Assembly: GCA_019671135.1 (NCBI GenBank)
Contig: JAHRHY010000003.1
Span: 1,426,001-1,490,000, forward strand
Source of the DNA: Linnemannia hyalina
Taxonomy: Eukaryota; Mortierellomycota; Mortierellomycetes; Mortierellales; Mortierellaceae
Direction of reading: 5' to 3'
Length of the DNA stretch: 64,000 nucleotides
In this document: positions 12,917 through 24,700 of the stretch, in pieces
Layout: each line of letters begins with the position of its first letter
Numbering within the stretch: the first letter of the stretch is position 1
Translations under genes and position numbers: made by a program
The notes under the pieces: model-generated
Told to the model about the DNA's origin: nothing
Seen by the model: the letters and a program-made list of their open reading frames with translations, nothing else
Databases searched by the model: none

Positions 12917-15900
12917 TCATTAAACCCCCCCCCCTTCCGTTGCTGTTTCGATGTGAAAAAATAATGTCTAGATTGTTTTTCTAGGAGGAAGTGGGTAGCG
13001 AGACAATCATGAAACTGGGACACGATAGAGAGATCGCAAGAATGAAAAAAAAAAAGGTGGGGGAAGGGGGAAGAAGGAAGAGGGGATAGAACAATCGGCG
13101 AAAATTGGTCCAATCGGCCCTTTGAGCGTGAATGAGATGACCGAAGAACACATCGTAAAATAAAAGAGAACGAGAAGGAGAAACTCTAAGTAACGGAGGT
13201 AGAGAGATATCTCCGTCCTAAAAGAAAACAACAAAAGAGAAGCGAGCAAAGAAACGAAGGAGGATAGCGGAAAAACCAACCAAGTAATACTCATCGTAAA
13301 GTACCTACTCCAATGTCAGTGTTGCTCCAATGGAAAGAAGAACAAAGAGAGCATGTTATGCTTTCCTCTTTGGTAGTTGTTTTTTTCCCACCTTTGACAA
13401 GTTGAGCTTTTGACAAGTTGAAAAAGCTACCTTATTGCCACTTACAACTGTGGGCATGTGACGATGCAAGAAGGTAAACAAGCGAAACGAAACGACCGCG
13501 CGGCGATGACGAAGTGGAGGACAAGAAGCTGCATCCAATCGGGTAGACTGAAGTAAGCGGGTTCGTTCCATGTTGTTGTTTTTGCTTTTATTTAGGATTG
13601 CTGCTTATTGCTGTAGCATGTGGCGGTGAACCTTTTTAAGAATCCCACGCGCCAGTCAGCTTGAAAAAAAAAATGCCCACGATGCGCCAGCGTCTCTTGT
13701 CCTCTTTGTCTACCGCTCCTTCATTCTCGCAACCTTCTTCGCTCTTTCCTACTCCTTCCCCTGAAAATGGCGATGATGGCTGTGGTTGCATTGACGTCTA
13801 CAACAAAATAATCATGCCTCGGACACGGGCAGCAAAGGTATTCAAGAATTACTCCCACGCACGCAAAAAAGACTCGCATATACATTTGGCCCCTGCTCTT
13901 TCGTCCTTTCCTCATCTCCCCGTTGTTGTTTTTTTTGGTGTTGCGGCCAAGTTCAAGGTCCGGGAGTGGCACTGGGCGAATTTTTCGGTCTTTTTTTTTC
14001 GTCTTCTGACTTGTTTTCGTTTTTCACATGCGCCAATAGTATTTTGTTTCCCACGCCGGTTTCTGCCGACCTTTTCTTTCCCACGAGATGTACACTGGTT
14101 CGATATACTTACTTACTTGACAACGTTTACTTTATCATTTTTTGATCGCTTTATTTCTGCCTCAGAGAGCAGTTAAGAGAGTGGGAGAGTGTGTGTGAAG
14201 ACGAGAGTATATGCAAAAAGCACAAAAAAAGCCAAGAGAGCGTGAGAAAGAAAGAGAGACAGAGACAGAAAGAGTACATGTACATGATTAACGATTGATA
14301 ACAACAAAACAAACAAAAAAAGAGCTTGTCCAAGAAGGCAGTAAGCCGATCATAACTGATCTCGGCGAACCATTTATTTTTCTCAGGCACCATCACACCA
14401 CATCATCACGCCTCGCCCCTTCCTCCCCGCAAAAAAAAAAAAAAAAAAATCTCTCCACGTCCTCTCTACTTGAACACAAAAAAGACAAGTGCACATGGGG
14501 AACGATAAAAATGGAGCCGAGAAAAAAAAATACCTCTGTGTTTGTGTGCCTGTGGCGTGGCGCGGCGTGGGTGGAGAGGAGTGGAGTGGAGACCCGTTGT
14601 TTATCTATTGATTGAAAAAGGTGAGTAATCTTGGTTGCACAAGAAAAACAACAACGAGAGAAAATAATAATCGCAATGGGTCCAGATCGCATCTCGAGAA
14701 AAAAAAAAGATGCCAAGCCCCGAGATAAATCGTGCTACATAGTCAATTTTTTTCCACGTTGTCTGATCTTTTCTGTGGGCTTCCCTCTTTTGATTTCTCA
14801 TTTTTTTTTTTTTTTTTTTTGGTCTTCTCAAATGAAGGACAGAGCGAAAAAAAAAAAAAAAAAAAAAAAAAGGGACAGAATGGATGTGCACAAAACGGCC
14901 ACGGCTCTTTCGACATGAAAGGAATGGACTTGAAAAATTCGATATCAGACGTTGACTACGAGTACTAGTAGTGGTAACGACATACACACAGAAAACCCGA
15001 TTCGCGTCCGATGACTAACAATTACCTGCCAACATAGCAAAAAAAAAAAAAAGCACAAAAAAGGCGATACTCCTTTCGTTGTAAGCGGTAAGTGCCGAGT
15101 TCATGACACATATCTTTTTTCACCCCACTCCACGAGCTCTCTTTGCTTGCAAGACTCCGCTACTTTTTCGCCAAGGCGTGGAAAAAAAGGGAGAGAGAAA
15201 GTGATATCATCGCGACTCCTAGGTTGAGTGAAGTGGTTGTTTCTATTGATAAATTGTTGTGTTACTTTCAAAAGTCGTGTGCGTGTGAATTCCTGCCTTG
15301 ACCTTCAGTGTGTTATGCTTTATGCTTATGATACCGACAAGGGGGCGGGTGGATGGACAGAGAAAAAAAGGGGAGAGGGGCAAAGAAGCAAAAGAAATAC
15401 GTTCAGGGGGAGATGATGAAGATGCAAAAATGGACCTGGACTGAACGAAGGAAAAAGCGTCCTGTCTGACCCGTCTGTCCTGTATGCTTTGTTTTGTTGT
15501 TTTGCGGGGGGGGGGATTTTCTTCGTTTTCGTTTTTCTGTTATCTCCGTTGCGATCTTGATCTTAGAGGGGAAAAAAAAACATAATCAATTCAACCCCTT
15601 CAACCAGCTTTGACTGCTTGTTTAATCCAAAATGGCGATCTCTTCTAAATATTTTTTGGGCGCTTGCTGGCCAAGGCCACACTCTAGTTTTATCAGGGTC
15701 CAAGACCACAATGTACAGTAGGACCAGTCGCTTCTATTTCCCACGGCCTTGCTATTTTCAAAGTCATATCCGATCGGTGCTTGAACGTCTATGACTATTT
15801 TTTTTTGTCGATTGTGAACGGAGAAAGGCGAGAGGCCATGAGAGCTATCCCGACGTACTTTTGACGCTCGTACTCAAAATTCATACACAGATCCCACGTT

Positions 15901-18900
15901 TGAAAACCAGCGAGGTCTAGAGGATGAACACCAATTCACAAGAGAAAACAAGACAGCAACAGATCGAAGGAAGGAAGAACAAGTAGGGAATGGAAAACAG
16001 GAAAAACAGAGGGAAGGAATGAGGAGAAGGAGAGAGGAGTCAGAAGAGAAGAAAAGAACAACGATGGAAATAAACAAAGCGGTGAGAAAGGATGGGTGTT
16101 TGATCCCGCGAGAGGAGGGGGCTGTTTACTATCCAAAAAAGCCCGCAAACAGCTTCTTTAGAAAGGAGAGATTCAGCAAATTGCTTTTGACAGCGGCGAT
16201 TGCATCGGACACGCAAAAACAACGAGGTGAGCGAAAAGGCCTAGCGTAGTTTTCATAATTAGCCCTTTGATGTTGCGAATGGTTCTTCTCATCCCATCGG
16301 GGTCTACAGTTACTACATCCTACATTGCCTCCGACACTTTTCGTTATGCCTTTTTTTTATTGTTAGAGATTGGGATTAATTTGTTTGTCTTTTTGTCCGT
16401 CCGTACCTCCCCGTTCGTCCGTCTGTCTGTCGAGTCGAGCTCGCAATTAACGAGTAGCTCGCCGTTCCCTGTGCGTGTGTTGCAATTTGAAGATAAAGAA
16501 AAAAGAAAGAGCGCAAAACAACAAAAAGGAGATCCAAAAGAGAGCGACAGTAAAATGAAAATGGCAAAGATGCATGTGTGCGTAAATTGAGGGAGACAGA
16601 AGAAAGGGAGAAGAGGAGAAGGGGAAGGGGAAGGGGAAGGAAAGAGGGGGGGAAGGAGAAAAGGGACGAACCAGACAGACTGAAGGACAGACGGGCATGT
16701 TTTGTATTTGTTGATTGAGTGCTGTTGTTGATTACCTGCCTTAGCACCCTTTTTTCCGTTGGTTCCTTTTGTTTGGACATTGGGAGATGGAGTAACATGG
16801 GAGGATGGTGGTATGTGGTGGTATGCAGTGGTATTTGGTGGTGATGGTGGTGGCTAAAATTATCTCTTTCTCATTGCTCAGTCCATACATCAACCACCAC
16901 GGTGTTGTTGTATTTTAGCCTACATTCCCCCTCTTTTATCTTGTGTTCACCCTCACTTTTTTTACTGTCTCCTGTTCGTTTATGCCTATCCACTTTAACC
17001 CTTCCTCCCCTGTCGTTGCTCAATTGTCACAATGGATTGAAAGAAAAAAAAGAAAGAAAAATGTGGACAAGCAAAGATACCCACGATTGTTTGGGTTGGG
17101 CAAAGAAGGACCCACAAATAGACGTATAACTTTTTTTTTTGTTTTGTTTTGTTCCGGAAAGCTTAGTTACTGGTGAGGACTGGAGAAAAAGGTGATGTGA
17201 GAAGTGGAGAAAAGGGTGGTGTGAGAAGTGGAGTGGGGGATGAAATGAATGGAAGGAAGGAATGGATGACCAGTGTGGAGGGCGTTTTGTTCATTCATGT
17301 TTAAGTAAGTATGTGTAAAGTAGAAATAGCCCTCCCCCTATTCATGATACAGCACCAGCTATGACCACCCTACCATCATCATGATCATCATCTCCATCAG
17401 AAGGTGCGGGCTTGTTGACCAGTGGCGATCCAAAGATGCGCATTCATTCCGGCATGTGATGGAGAGTGTGATTTATTAATTTACCTCGCATCACAAAGTG
17501 GACACTTTTAAGAGAGAAAAGCCATTTGACTGGTCCAAACCCACTATTCGAAATTATTCTTTCGATCGTGTGCCTGTAGAGTTGTGTGATGTGCGTGTGT
17601 ATGAGTCGATGACAAGGATGACCACTCTGGCTCAATTTTTACTTTACCTTACATCCTTTCCCCTGGACAAGGAGGACTCGGACAACCATACAATTTTCTT
17701 CTCACGCATGCCAGAGTCTGTCTGTCAGCCCAGGATCGTTATCTCTCAATAAATCTTTCAATTGGAATGAATAACCATCTTCTCATTTATTCGACTGATT
17801 CAATTCGTTCATTACGCTTTTTGACCACTTGATGCCAAAAAGGAAGAAAAAAAAAAAAAAAAAAAAAAAGGTTATTTATGTCTTTGTTTCTTGCTGACAA
17901 GTGGCAAACCCATCTCTCGTCATTGGCTTTGCACAGTCCGAGGGAGAAAAAGAGGCACTCTCAAAACAATAAGCGACAGAAAAACGTCAAAGCTTTTTTA
18001 CTTTTTCTCACATCCATCTCTCCTCGCTCCCATCTCTTCTTTGTTGAAAAAGCACATGGAAACCAACCCATTTTCTTGTTCTTCTTCTTCCTCTACCTTT
18101 TTCCTTTTCCCATCACCCATTCATTCATTCAATCATTCATCAGACTGAAAAAATACCAGACATACCACACCCCTCGTATCCACTCGAACCATTACCAATT
18201 ACCATTGCCATCACCATCGTCGTTTTTTGCTTGTCTGTCAGCATCCCTTTTTTCTTCTTTCTTTCTTTCTTTCTTTCTTCTCTCCCCCTCGTTGTCCACA
18301 CTTGCCCTTTTTGCCTTGTGCCTCCATCTCTTTCTCTCGCCCCTTCCCCTTCCCGTTTCGTCTTTTGTTTTTATTATATTTTTCTTTGTCTGTTTGTCTC
18401 TTGACCTGCCGTAGCACACCTTTCTCTCTTTGTTCGCATCTTATTCAATCGACTGTGCCCACAATACAAAACTCTTTTTTTAAACAATATTTTTCTTATC
18501 TTTCTTCTTTATCGTCGTTCTCTTCGTCCTTCTTTCATTCGCCTCGTCTTTCTTTTTCCCTTTAAAGCTGCTTTCTCCCTCTTCTCTCCTTTTCTTTTTT
18601 TCTTTTTTTCCTTCCCTTCTTACACTCCTACCTTTCCACCTTCCCACCCTTTCTTCCCTTCCTTTCCCTTCTCCTCTTCCCTTTTATTTCTTATTTCTTC
18701 TCACACTCACGTTTACTTTCTCACACTCTCACTCGCTCGCTCGCTCGACCACACTCCCTTTCTCCCTTGCCCTTCTCCCATTTCCTGCTCGCCCCCCTTC
18801 CTCCCCCCCTTTTATTGTTCTCACCTCCTTTGGTCTTCTTCCCAATACTCTCACGCTTCGTCTCTCTCTCTCCAAGCCCTCCTACTTCTCCACAGTCCTA

Positions 18901-19025
18901 GCTCAAACCATCAGCACCATCAGGACCTGCAACAACGTGTTTACTAGGACAACATACATATCTCCACACACACATAACATCCATCCCATTCACATAACAA
19001 TAACACAGCTACAACCACTACAACC
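12917..19025. other. 6.1-kb gene-free region upstream of the CSL gene
   Basis: No frame here has convincing coding character on either strand. What is visible is low-complexity sequence. There is a C9 run near 12925 and an A18 run near 14430-14450. A T20 run (14801-14820) faces an A25 run (14847-14871). Further on are a GGGGAA-type purine tract near 16618-16645, an A-run at 17848-17869, TTTC repeats near 18250-18280, and an almost pure C/T tract from about 18480 to 18900 next to the CSL start. The last part is probably leader and promoter of the CSL gene. The length is exceptional here, where most other intergenic gaps are 0.2-1.3 kb. Confidence 0.5.
14801..14871. repeat. inverted homopolymer pair T20 / A25
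   Basis: Twenty consecutive T are followed 26 bases later by twenty-five consecutive A on the same strand. RNA or single-stranded DNA from this point could form a long A-T hairpin with a 26-base loop. Run lengths may vary between assemblies because of sequencing slippage. Confidence 0.8.
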
Positions 19026-21274
19026 ATGAGGTCGCCTTTCCCTTCTGCCGCACAGGCATACGCAAAGTCCAAAGACTCGGCCACGTCAAGTCGGCATCAT
19101 CCTGACGCCCGTCTGACTATCCTCCCCCTCCCCTCCCTCGCCGCCCTCTACCCTATGGACCCCACCTCTGCTGCCTCCGCCTCATCCTCCTCTTCCTCCT
19201 CTCCCACTTCCACCTCTTCTTCCTCTCTTTCCGCAACTGCTCCTTCCTCCTCTTCCCTTACCTCTGGGGATTTTCTCTACCGCCACTCAAGTTCTCCCTA
19301 CAACGCACAACAACAACAGCAGTACCACAACCACAACCATCATCAGCGTCAACCTTCTTATCAATCATACGACAGGAATTATCAAAAGTCCCCACCTCCT
19401 TCTCACCCTACTCCCACTCCCTCTCCCTCCCCCGATACTCAAACCAACAACAACTCGAACAACAAGGCCGCAAGTCAATCGCCTTCGCTCTCCAACAAGC
19501 ACGAGTATATGGGCACCAACATGGAGTCTCTTCTGGATGCTGTTGAGGTTCATTCGACCCTCTTTGCCTCCTCTGCCTCCTCGACTGGCTCCCTCTCCCC
19601 TCCAGCGACCACCCTCTCGCTCTCGTCTGCACCCTCGTCCCCCGCAGCGTCCGATCACTTCTCTGTCACCGACTTCTCCTCTGAGACTGCGACTGTCTCG
19701 GGTGACGGCCATTTTAAACGGACACAGACCAGCAGCAGCCCTTCCCTTCGCCGCATGTCCATCAGCAACCTTGTTGACGACCTTGAACCTCTCCACCAGC
19801 GCGCAGGATACGACCAGGTCCCCGCCCCTGAGAGCAACCAGCGCCCTCGCCTCAAGCCCATGCTCCCCCGCCCTTCCTCGCCCATGCTCTCCGCCAACCA
19901 CGTCACTCACAAGCGCAAGTGGTCCCGCCTCAGTACCCACACTTCCGAGGACCCTCGCAACACCAAAGTCAGACGCTCCATCCACGACCTCCTCGACAAC
20001 ACCTCAGACTCCCAGGTGGCCACCCGCCCCTTCAACATGGCCCCCATGGTCGAGGGTATTCGCGGTCTGGCATCAATGCAGCCTGTCATGTCCTCCACCG
20101 AGATGTCTCGCAGCTCGGTCAAAAAGACTATAGTCACTTGCTATCATGCCGCAGTTGCACAAAAATCGTACGGATCAGAGAAGCGCTTCTTGTGTCCACC
20201 CCCTTTTGTTCAAATCCAGGGAAACCCCTCCGACTCAAACTCGGCAGCCCTCAGCAAGGTCCAGGTCGCCATGTCCGTCATCTGCGAGTCGGGTGAGAAC
20301 TCTCCCCTCGGTCAGCGCTCAACCTTGGAGGACGACCAATCAAGCACCTTCCGCTACCTCTATGTCAGCGGCACCGCCAAGGCAAAGTCGTTCAATCTGA
20401 AGATCCAGGTCTACGATCATCCTTGCCTGCCTAACGGATTCGTCTCTGGCGATGCCACCCAGGCTCAAATTGCAGGCCAGTCAGATGCCGACCTCCCTGA
20501 GCCCTGCGCTACGTTCGACTCACAACCCATTACTATCATTTCCAAGCCTTCCAAGAAGACTGCCAAGGCACGCAACGTCTCCTCCTGCATCTTGGCCGGC
20601 TCTCTTGTCTCGCTCTTCAACCGCATTAACTCTCAGACTGTCCGCACAAAATACATGTCTGCTCAAGATGGCGAGCTCTGCGCCAAGGGCTCTACCTGGT
20701 CTGCCTTTACCATCTCGATCGTAGCCAACGGTCCCACTTCGCCCAGCCCATCCCGCAATGGTGCCGCCAAGTCGCACCACCGTCAGCCTGTCCAGCCCAC
20801 TGCCTCGCCCATTACCTACGGAGCCGAAATCATTCTGACCGAGACTGCAACTGGCTTGCAGTCTGATCGCTTGATTGTCTGCAAGGTCGAGAATGGTCGC
20901 ATCATCGAGGGCGCCATTGGACCTATCTGCCAGATGCAGAAGGTTGCCCTCCAGTCGACCCGGCGCGCGGCCGATGATCGCCCCTTGTACCTTGGTGCTG
21001 GCGGTGATGACCACCAGGGCGGTCGCTTCATGGATCACACCACGGCCACCAACACTGTTCTCAGATACGAGCCTACCACCAAGCCTGAATACTACAGGCC
21101 CGGAAGCGATGATTTCCTGTGCTGGACCATCGTTGGTATCTGTAAGTACATGTTGACATGATTTGTTGCTGATTGTTTTGCATGGCAGAGAGTATTCAAC
21201 TAACAACCTCGTTTTTTCTCATTTTCCCTTTTGATTCATCAGCCAAGTTTGAGTATCCTGTCGAACTTCCTTAA
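19026..21274 (+). CDS. CSL family DNA-binding transcription factor lacking the RHR-C domain
   Basis: Two exons (19026-21141 and 21243-21274) give 715 aa. CSL proteins (CBF1/Su(H)/LAG-1; Cbf11 and Cbf12 in fission yeast) bind GTGGGAA-type sites in the nucleus. The first 330 residues are Ser/Pro/His-rich and disordered. The Rel-homology N domain is clear near residues 365-500, with VTCYHAAVAQKSYGSEKRFL then CPPPFVQIQG, the DNA-contacting signature. The beta-trefoil domain follows, with SKPSKK, LVSLFNRINSQTVRTKYM and the closing DFLCWTIVGI. After that the second exon adds only SKFEYPVELP and a stop, exactly where animal RBPJ continues (WTIISTDKAEY) into its third, RHR-C domain. No RHR-C-like sequence follows downstream. 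The start ATG sits in CAACCATGAGG at the end of a long C/T-rich leader. Confidence 0.9.
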
Positions 21275-21769
21275 GTCGTCATAATCACGCGCGTCTACTA
21301 TACCCTCCCATATTTCTGGCCTTGCAACCATTTGCTTTTTTTTTTTTTTTGCGTTTTTGCCTTTTTCTGTTCAATACTTGTTCCAATACTATGTAGCTCT
21401 ATATTTTGTAATATCATACAATAATCCATCGTTGCCAGCTTTCGAGGACAATACGTCGACGCGTTGCCCGACACCACATAATAAAACACAATATGATTAC
21501 TGCCCTTAATTTAATTTACCTTGTTTATGTTTTGTTTTTAACGCGTCAATGTTGGGACTCTTTTTGCCACCAAAACGAGCGCTTTTTCTGACTGCCCATC
21601 GTTTGCCTCCATTCACCCCTCGTTCTTCTTTTTCTCTCATCCACCGCCCACCATTCTCACTCCGTCACCTACTTCTCATACCACCTCCACAATACATACA
21701 CATTCATACAACTCACGCACGGAAAAAAACTGATTGCTCGATTCAACAGCTCCAACCTCCATAACCCAC
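21275..21769. other. intergenic region
   Basis: This holds the 3' flank of the CSL gene, including a T-run near 21338-21350, and the short promoter of SCC3, which is C/T-rich from about 21590 to 21720. I see no gene and no continuation of the CSL reading frame. Confidence 0.5.
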
Positions 21770-24700
21770 ATGACTCGACCTGCCATGGTAACATTAGCTC
21801 GACTATTTACATTCTCATCACACCGCAGGTCCAAGAGAGGCGCTCATTCTGAACCATGCTCGTGCTTGTTACACTTCTTTTAGGACACTGATTTGGGCGC
21901 TCAGTCTCGCCGGTCGACCCGCACTAAGAGTCAGCCAGCTCCTGCTGACAAGAAAGGTATATTTTGTTCTCACCGCTAACTCTTGGTGCCCCTGGTATTG
22001 AATGCATGTGGATCGCAATAAACCCAGTACTCATAGCGTATTTTTTCCCCCTCCCGCGGAACCAACAGGGAAAGCTGCTGCCTCGAAATCATTAAATGAA
22101 CCCAAATCTCGGGAGGAAGTGATCGACTCGGAGGAAGACGCTATTGAGGAACAGGAAGACAAGGACGACGAGGAAGAGGAAGAAGTCTTGGTCAGGAAAT
22201 CTCGGAGGGTTCCTGCTGCGGCTGCTGTTGCTGCTTCTGTTGCACCTCCTGCTGCTCAGGAGACTCGTAGGAGTGGACGATCAGCACCTACCCGCTCGAA
22301 CGCTCGTTCCCCAGCGCAAACTGTCAAACAGTCCACTGCTCGCCCCGCACCTGTAGGAAAGAAGGCCGTGGCAAAGAGCGGAAAGAGCGTACCTCCTAAG
22401 AAGGCTAAAACGGTGGCGCCTGTTGAGATCGAATCGGACGAGGATGCTGAGGACGAAGACAGCGGTGATGATGACGATGATAACCATGAGCCCTCCTCTG
22501 ACGATGATGATGATTCGGGCTCTGATTTTGAACAACCCGCCGCCACTAAGAAGAACGCCAGGTCTCTCGCTACCAAGAAGGCCGGTCAACCCAAGATTCC
22601 CATCATCAGACAAAAGAAATCTGGCGCTTCTACCATGACATCCAAATCAGCAAAGGCATCAAAATCACCCAAGACTGCTGCCCGCAAACCCTCTGCATCT
22701 ACAAACGACCAAGAGGACGGTGTCGAACGTGAAGATGGAGAATCGGACCTTTATGGTTAGTACTACACATCATTTATGTATAGGTTATATGTGATCGGAA
22801 ATTCACCATTCACTAAACCTCGTTTCCATTTTTAAATTCAATGATAGCTGCTGTGCTGGACTCACAGGTGGCTCTTGACACGGTTGTTACGGAATGGATC
22901 GGATCATATGAGAAATCTGCAGACGAGGCCTTGCTAGCCTTAACGAACTTTCTTATCCGGAGCTGCGGATGCACTCAATTTGTCACCGCTGAAGAGTTTA
23001 ACGACAACGACAATCTGCTCGAGAACCTGCAGGATATTTTGATGCGATACAAGCAGGTAATACATTTACTCTTTCACCATGGTCAGATCGAACCTGACGT
23101 ATCATAATAGGTGTCTGACATTACTTTCGATTGTATTTACCTACTTGTTAGAACACCACCAACTTTGACTACCCGATTGTGTCTAAAGCAAAGGAATTCA
23201 AAAAGTTCAAGAAGAATCTCCTGGAATTCTACACGCGACTTATTCAAAAGACTCAAGGAGACATTCTTTTTGATGGTGTCTTTATGGAAAGCCTCCTTAC
23301 GTGGACTATCTCCCTCTCCAGGTAAACTAATCCTCATGTTGTGTTGCTGAACACTCTTGCAATTCTAAAAATCTTTAACACAGACGCGTGTCTATTTTGT
23401 ATTGACTATAATAGCACCACATTCCGACCTTTCCGCCACACTGCGGCAGTCGTTGCCCTCAACCTTGTTATGTCCTTGGCCGAATTTGCATCAGAGATTC
23501 AGGAGGAACTGAATGTCACTAACCGTCAATTGGCGACCAATCAGAGGCAAAAGGCGACAGCTACAAAGATCAAGCAGCTGGAAAAGAAGGTCGCTCAAGG
23601 CCAGACCCGCAAGGTTCAGGTGTTGGAGTGGATTAATGAGATCTTTGTCAGGTACGTGTTGACTCATCCATGAACGTATCGAATTAGCTCCGCATGTCTA
23701 TACAGCTTAGCAACTAACATACTATTTAACAAAACAATTTTAGTGTATATGTACTGAGATGGCGCGATGTGGATCCTCTCGTTCGATCGGACTGCGTGCG
23801 GGAACTTGGACAGTGGATGATAGCCTATCAGGACCACTTTGTCACCTCGTCATACCTCAAATATCTCGGCTTTGTCCTTTCCGACAAGGCCGCTGCTGTT
23901 CGTTTGGAGGCGCTCAAGGTCCTGGCCAAGTTGTACGAGATCGATAACCAACCCACAGCTCTTCGTCAGTTCACCGCTCGGTTTACGGATCGCTTTGTCG
24001 AAATGGCCATTGGCGAGTCTGACACTTCGGCCCGTTTGGGAGCGATTAAGGTAGCGACCCTTGTTCACAGGCATGGACAGCTTGAGGAGGAGGATCAGGT
24101 TAAACTGAGCGCCCTGATCTTTGGAGCAAACGCCAAGGTGCGCAAGGGCATAGCCAAGTTTGTGAAGGCTCGCATTTGGGAGGACGAGGTTGAGGGTAGA
24201 ATGGCTGCCGGTGAGATCGTGATCTCGTCATCAAAGGAATCTACAGAGCTGAAGAAGGATTGGATCGAACTCAAGTCACTCGCTAACTTCCTCATCAAGG
24301 TTGGAAAGACCGTTGAGGAGCAAAACGAAATCATTGGGCGTAACGACAACCAAGCTGACAAGACTGGTACCCGACTCTTTGAGGAAACCAAGGTTGGAAG
24401 AATCGCTTTGGCCGTCGAAGCTCTCTGGCCCGAGATCGAATCCCTCAAGGTAAATAAGCCCACTCTGTGCAGTATGGGTGTTGTACAGATCTGCCTGCTG
24501 ATTTACCTCTGATACTCCCATATTTACCATTGCTTTTCTTTATCTTCTAGAACTGGCAATCGATCGCCAACTATCTTACGGAAGATCACTCCACTATCCC
24601 GGTCGCCTCTTCCAGCTCACAGAGCACCCACGCAGCCAAGTCGCTGGATGAGCTTTACAGCTTGAACGAAGAGGAAGAAAATGTTCTTTTGGAGATTTTG

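Noticed and set aside
13661..14176. 171-codon frame on the plus strand in the gene-free region
   Set aside because: Phe/Ser/Leu-rich translation of C/T tracts; no domain, poor start context, codon use unlike real genes.
16800..16860. GGTGGTATG-type repeats as a possible G-quadruplex element
   Set aside because: The G runs are mostly two bases long and irregular, so evidence for a stable G-quadruplex is weak.
19365..19985. 206-codon frame on the minus strand
   Set aside because: Antisense of the CSL N-terminal disordered region; Gly/Arg-rich composition follows from the Pro/Ser codons on the other strand.
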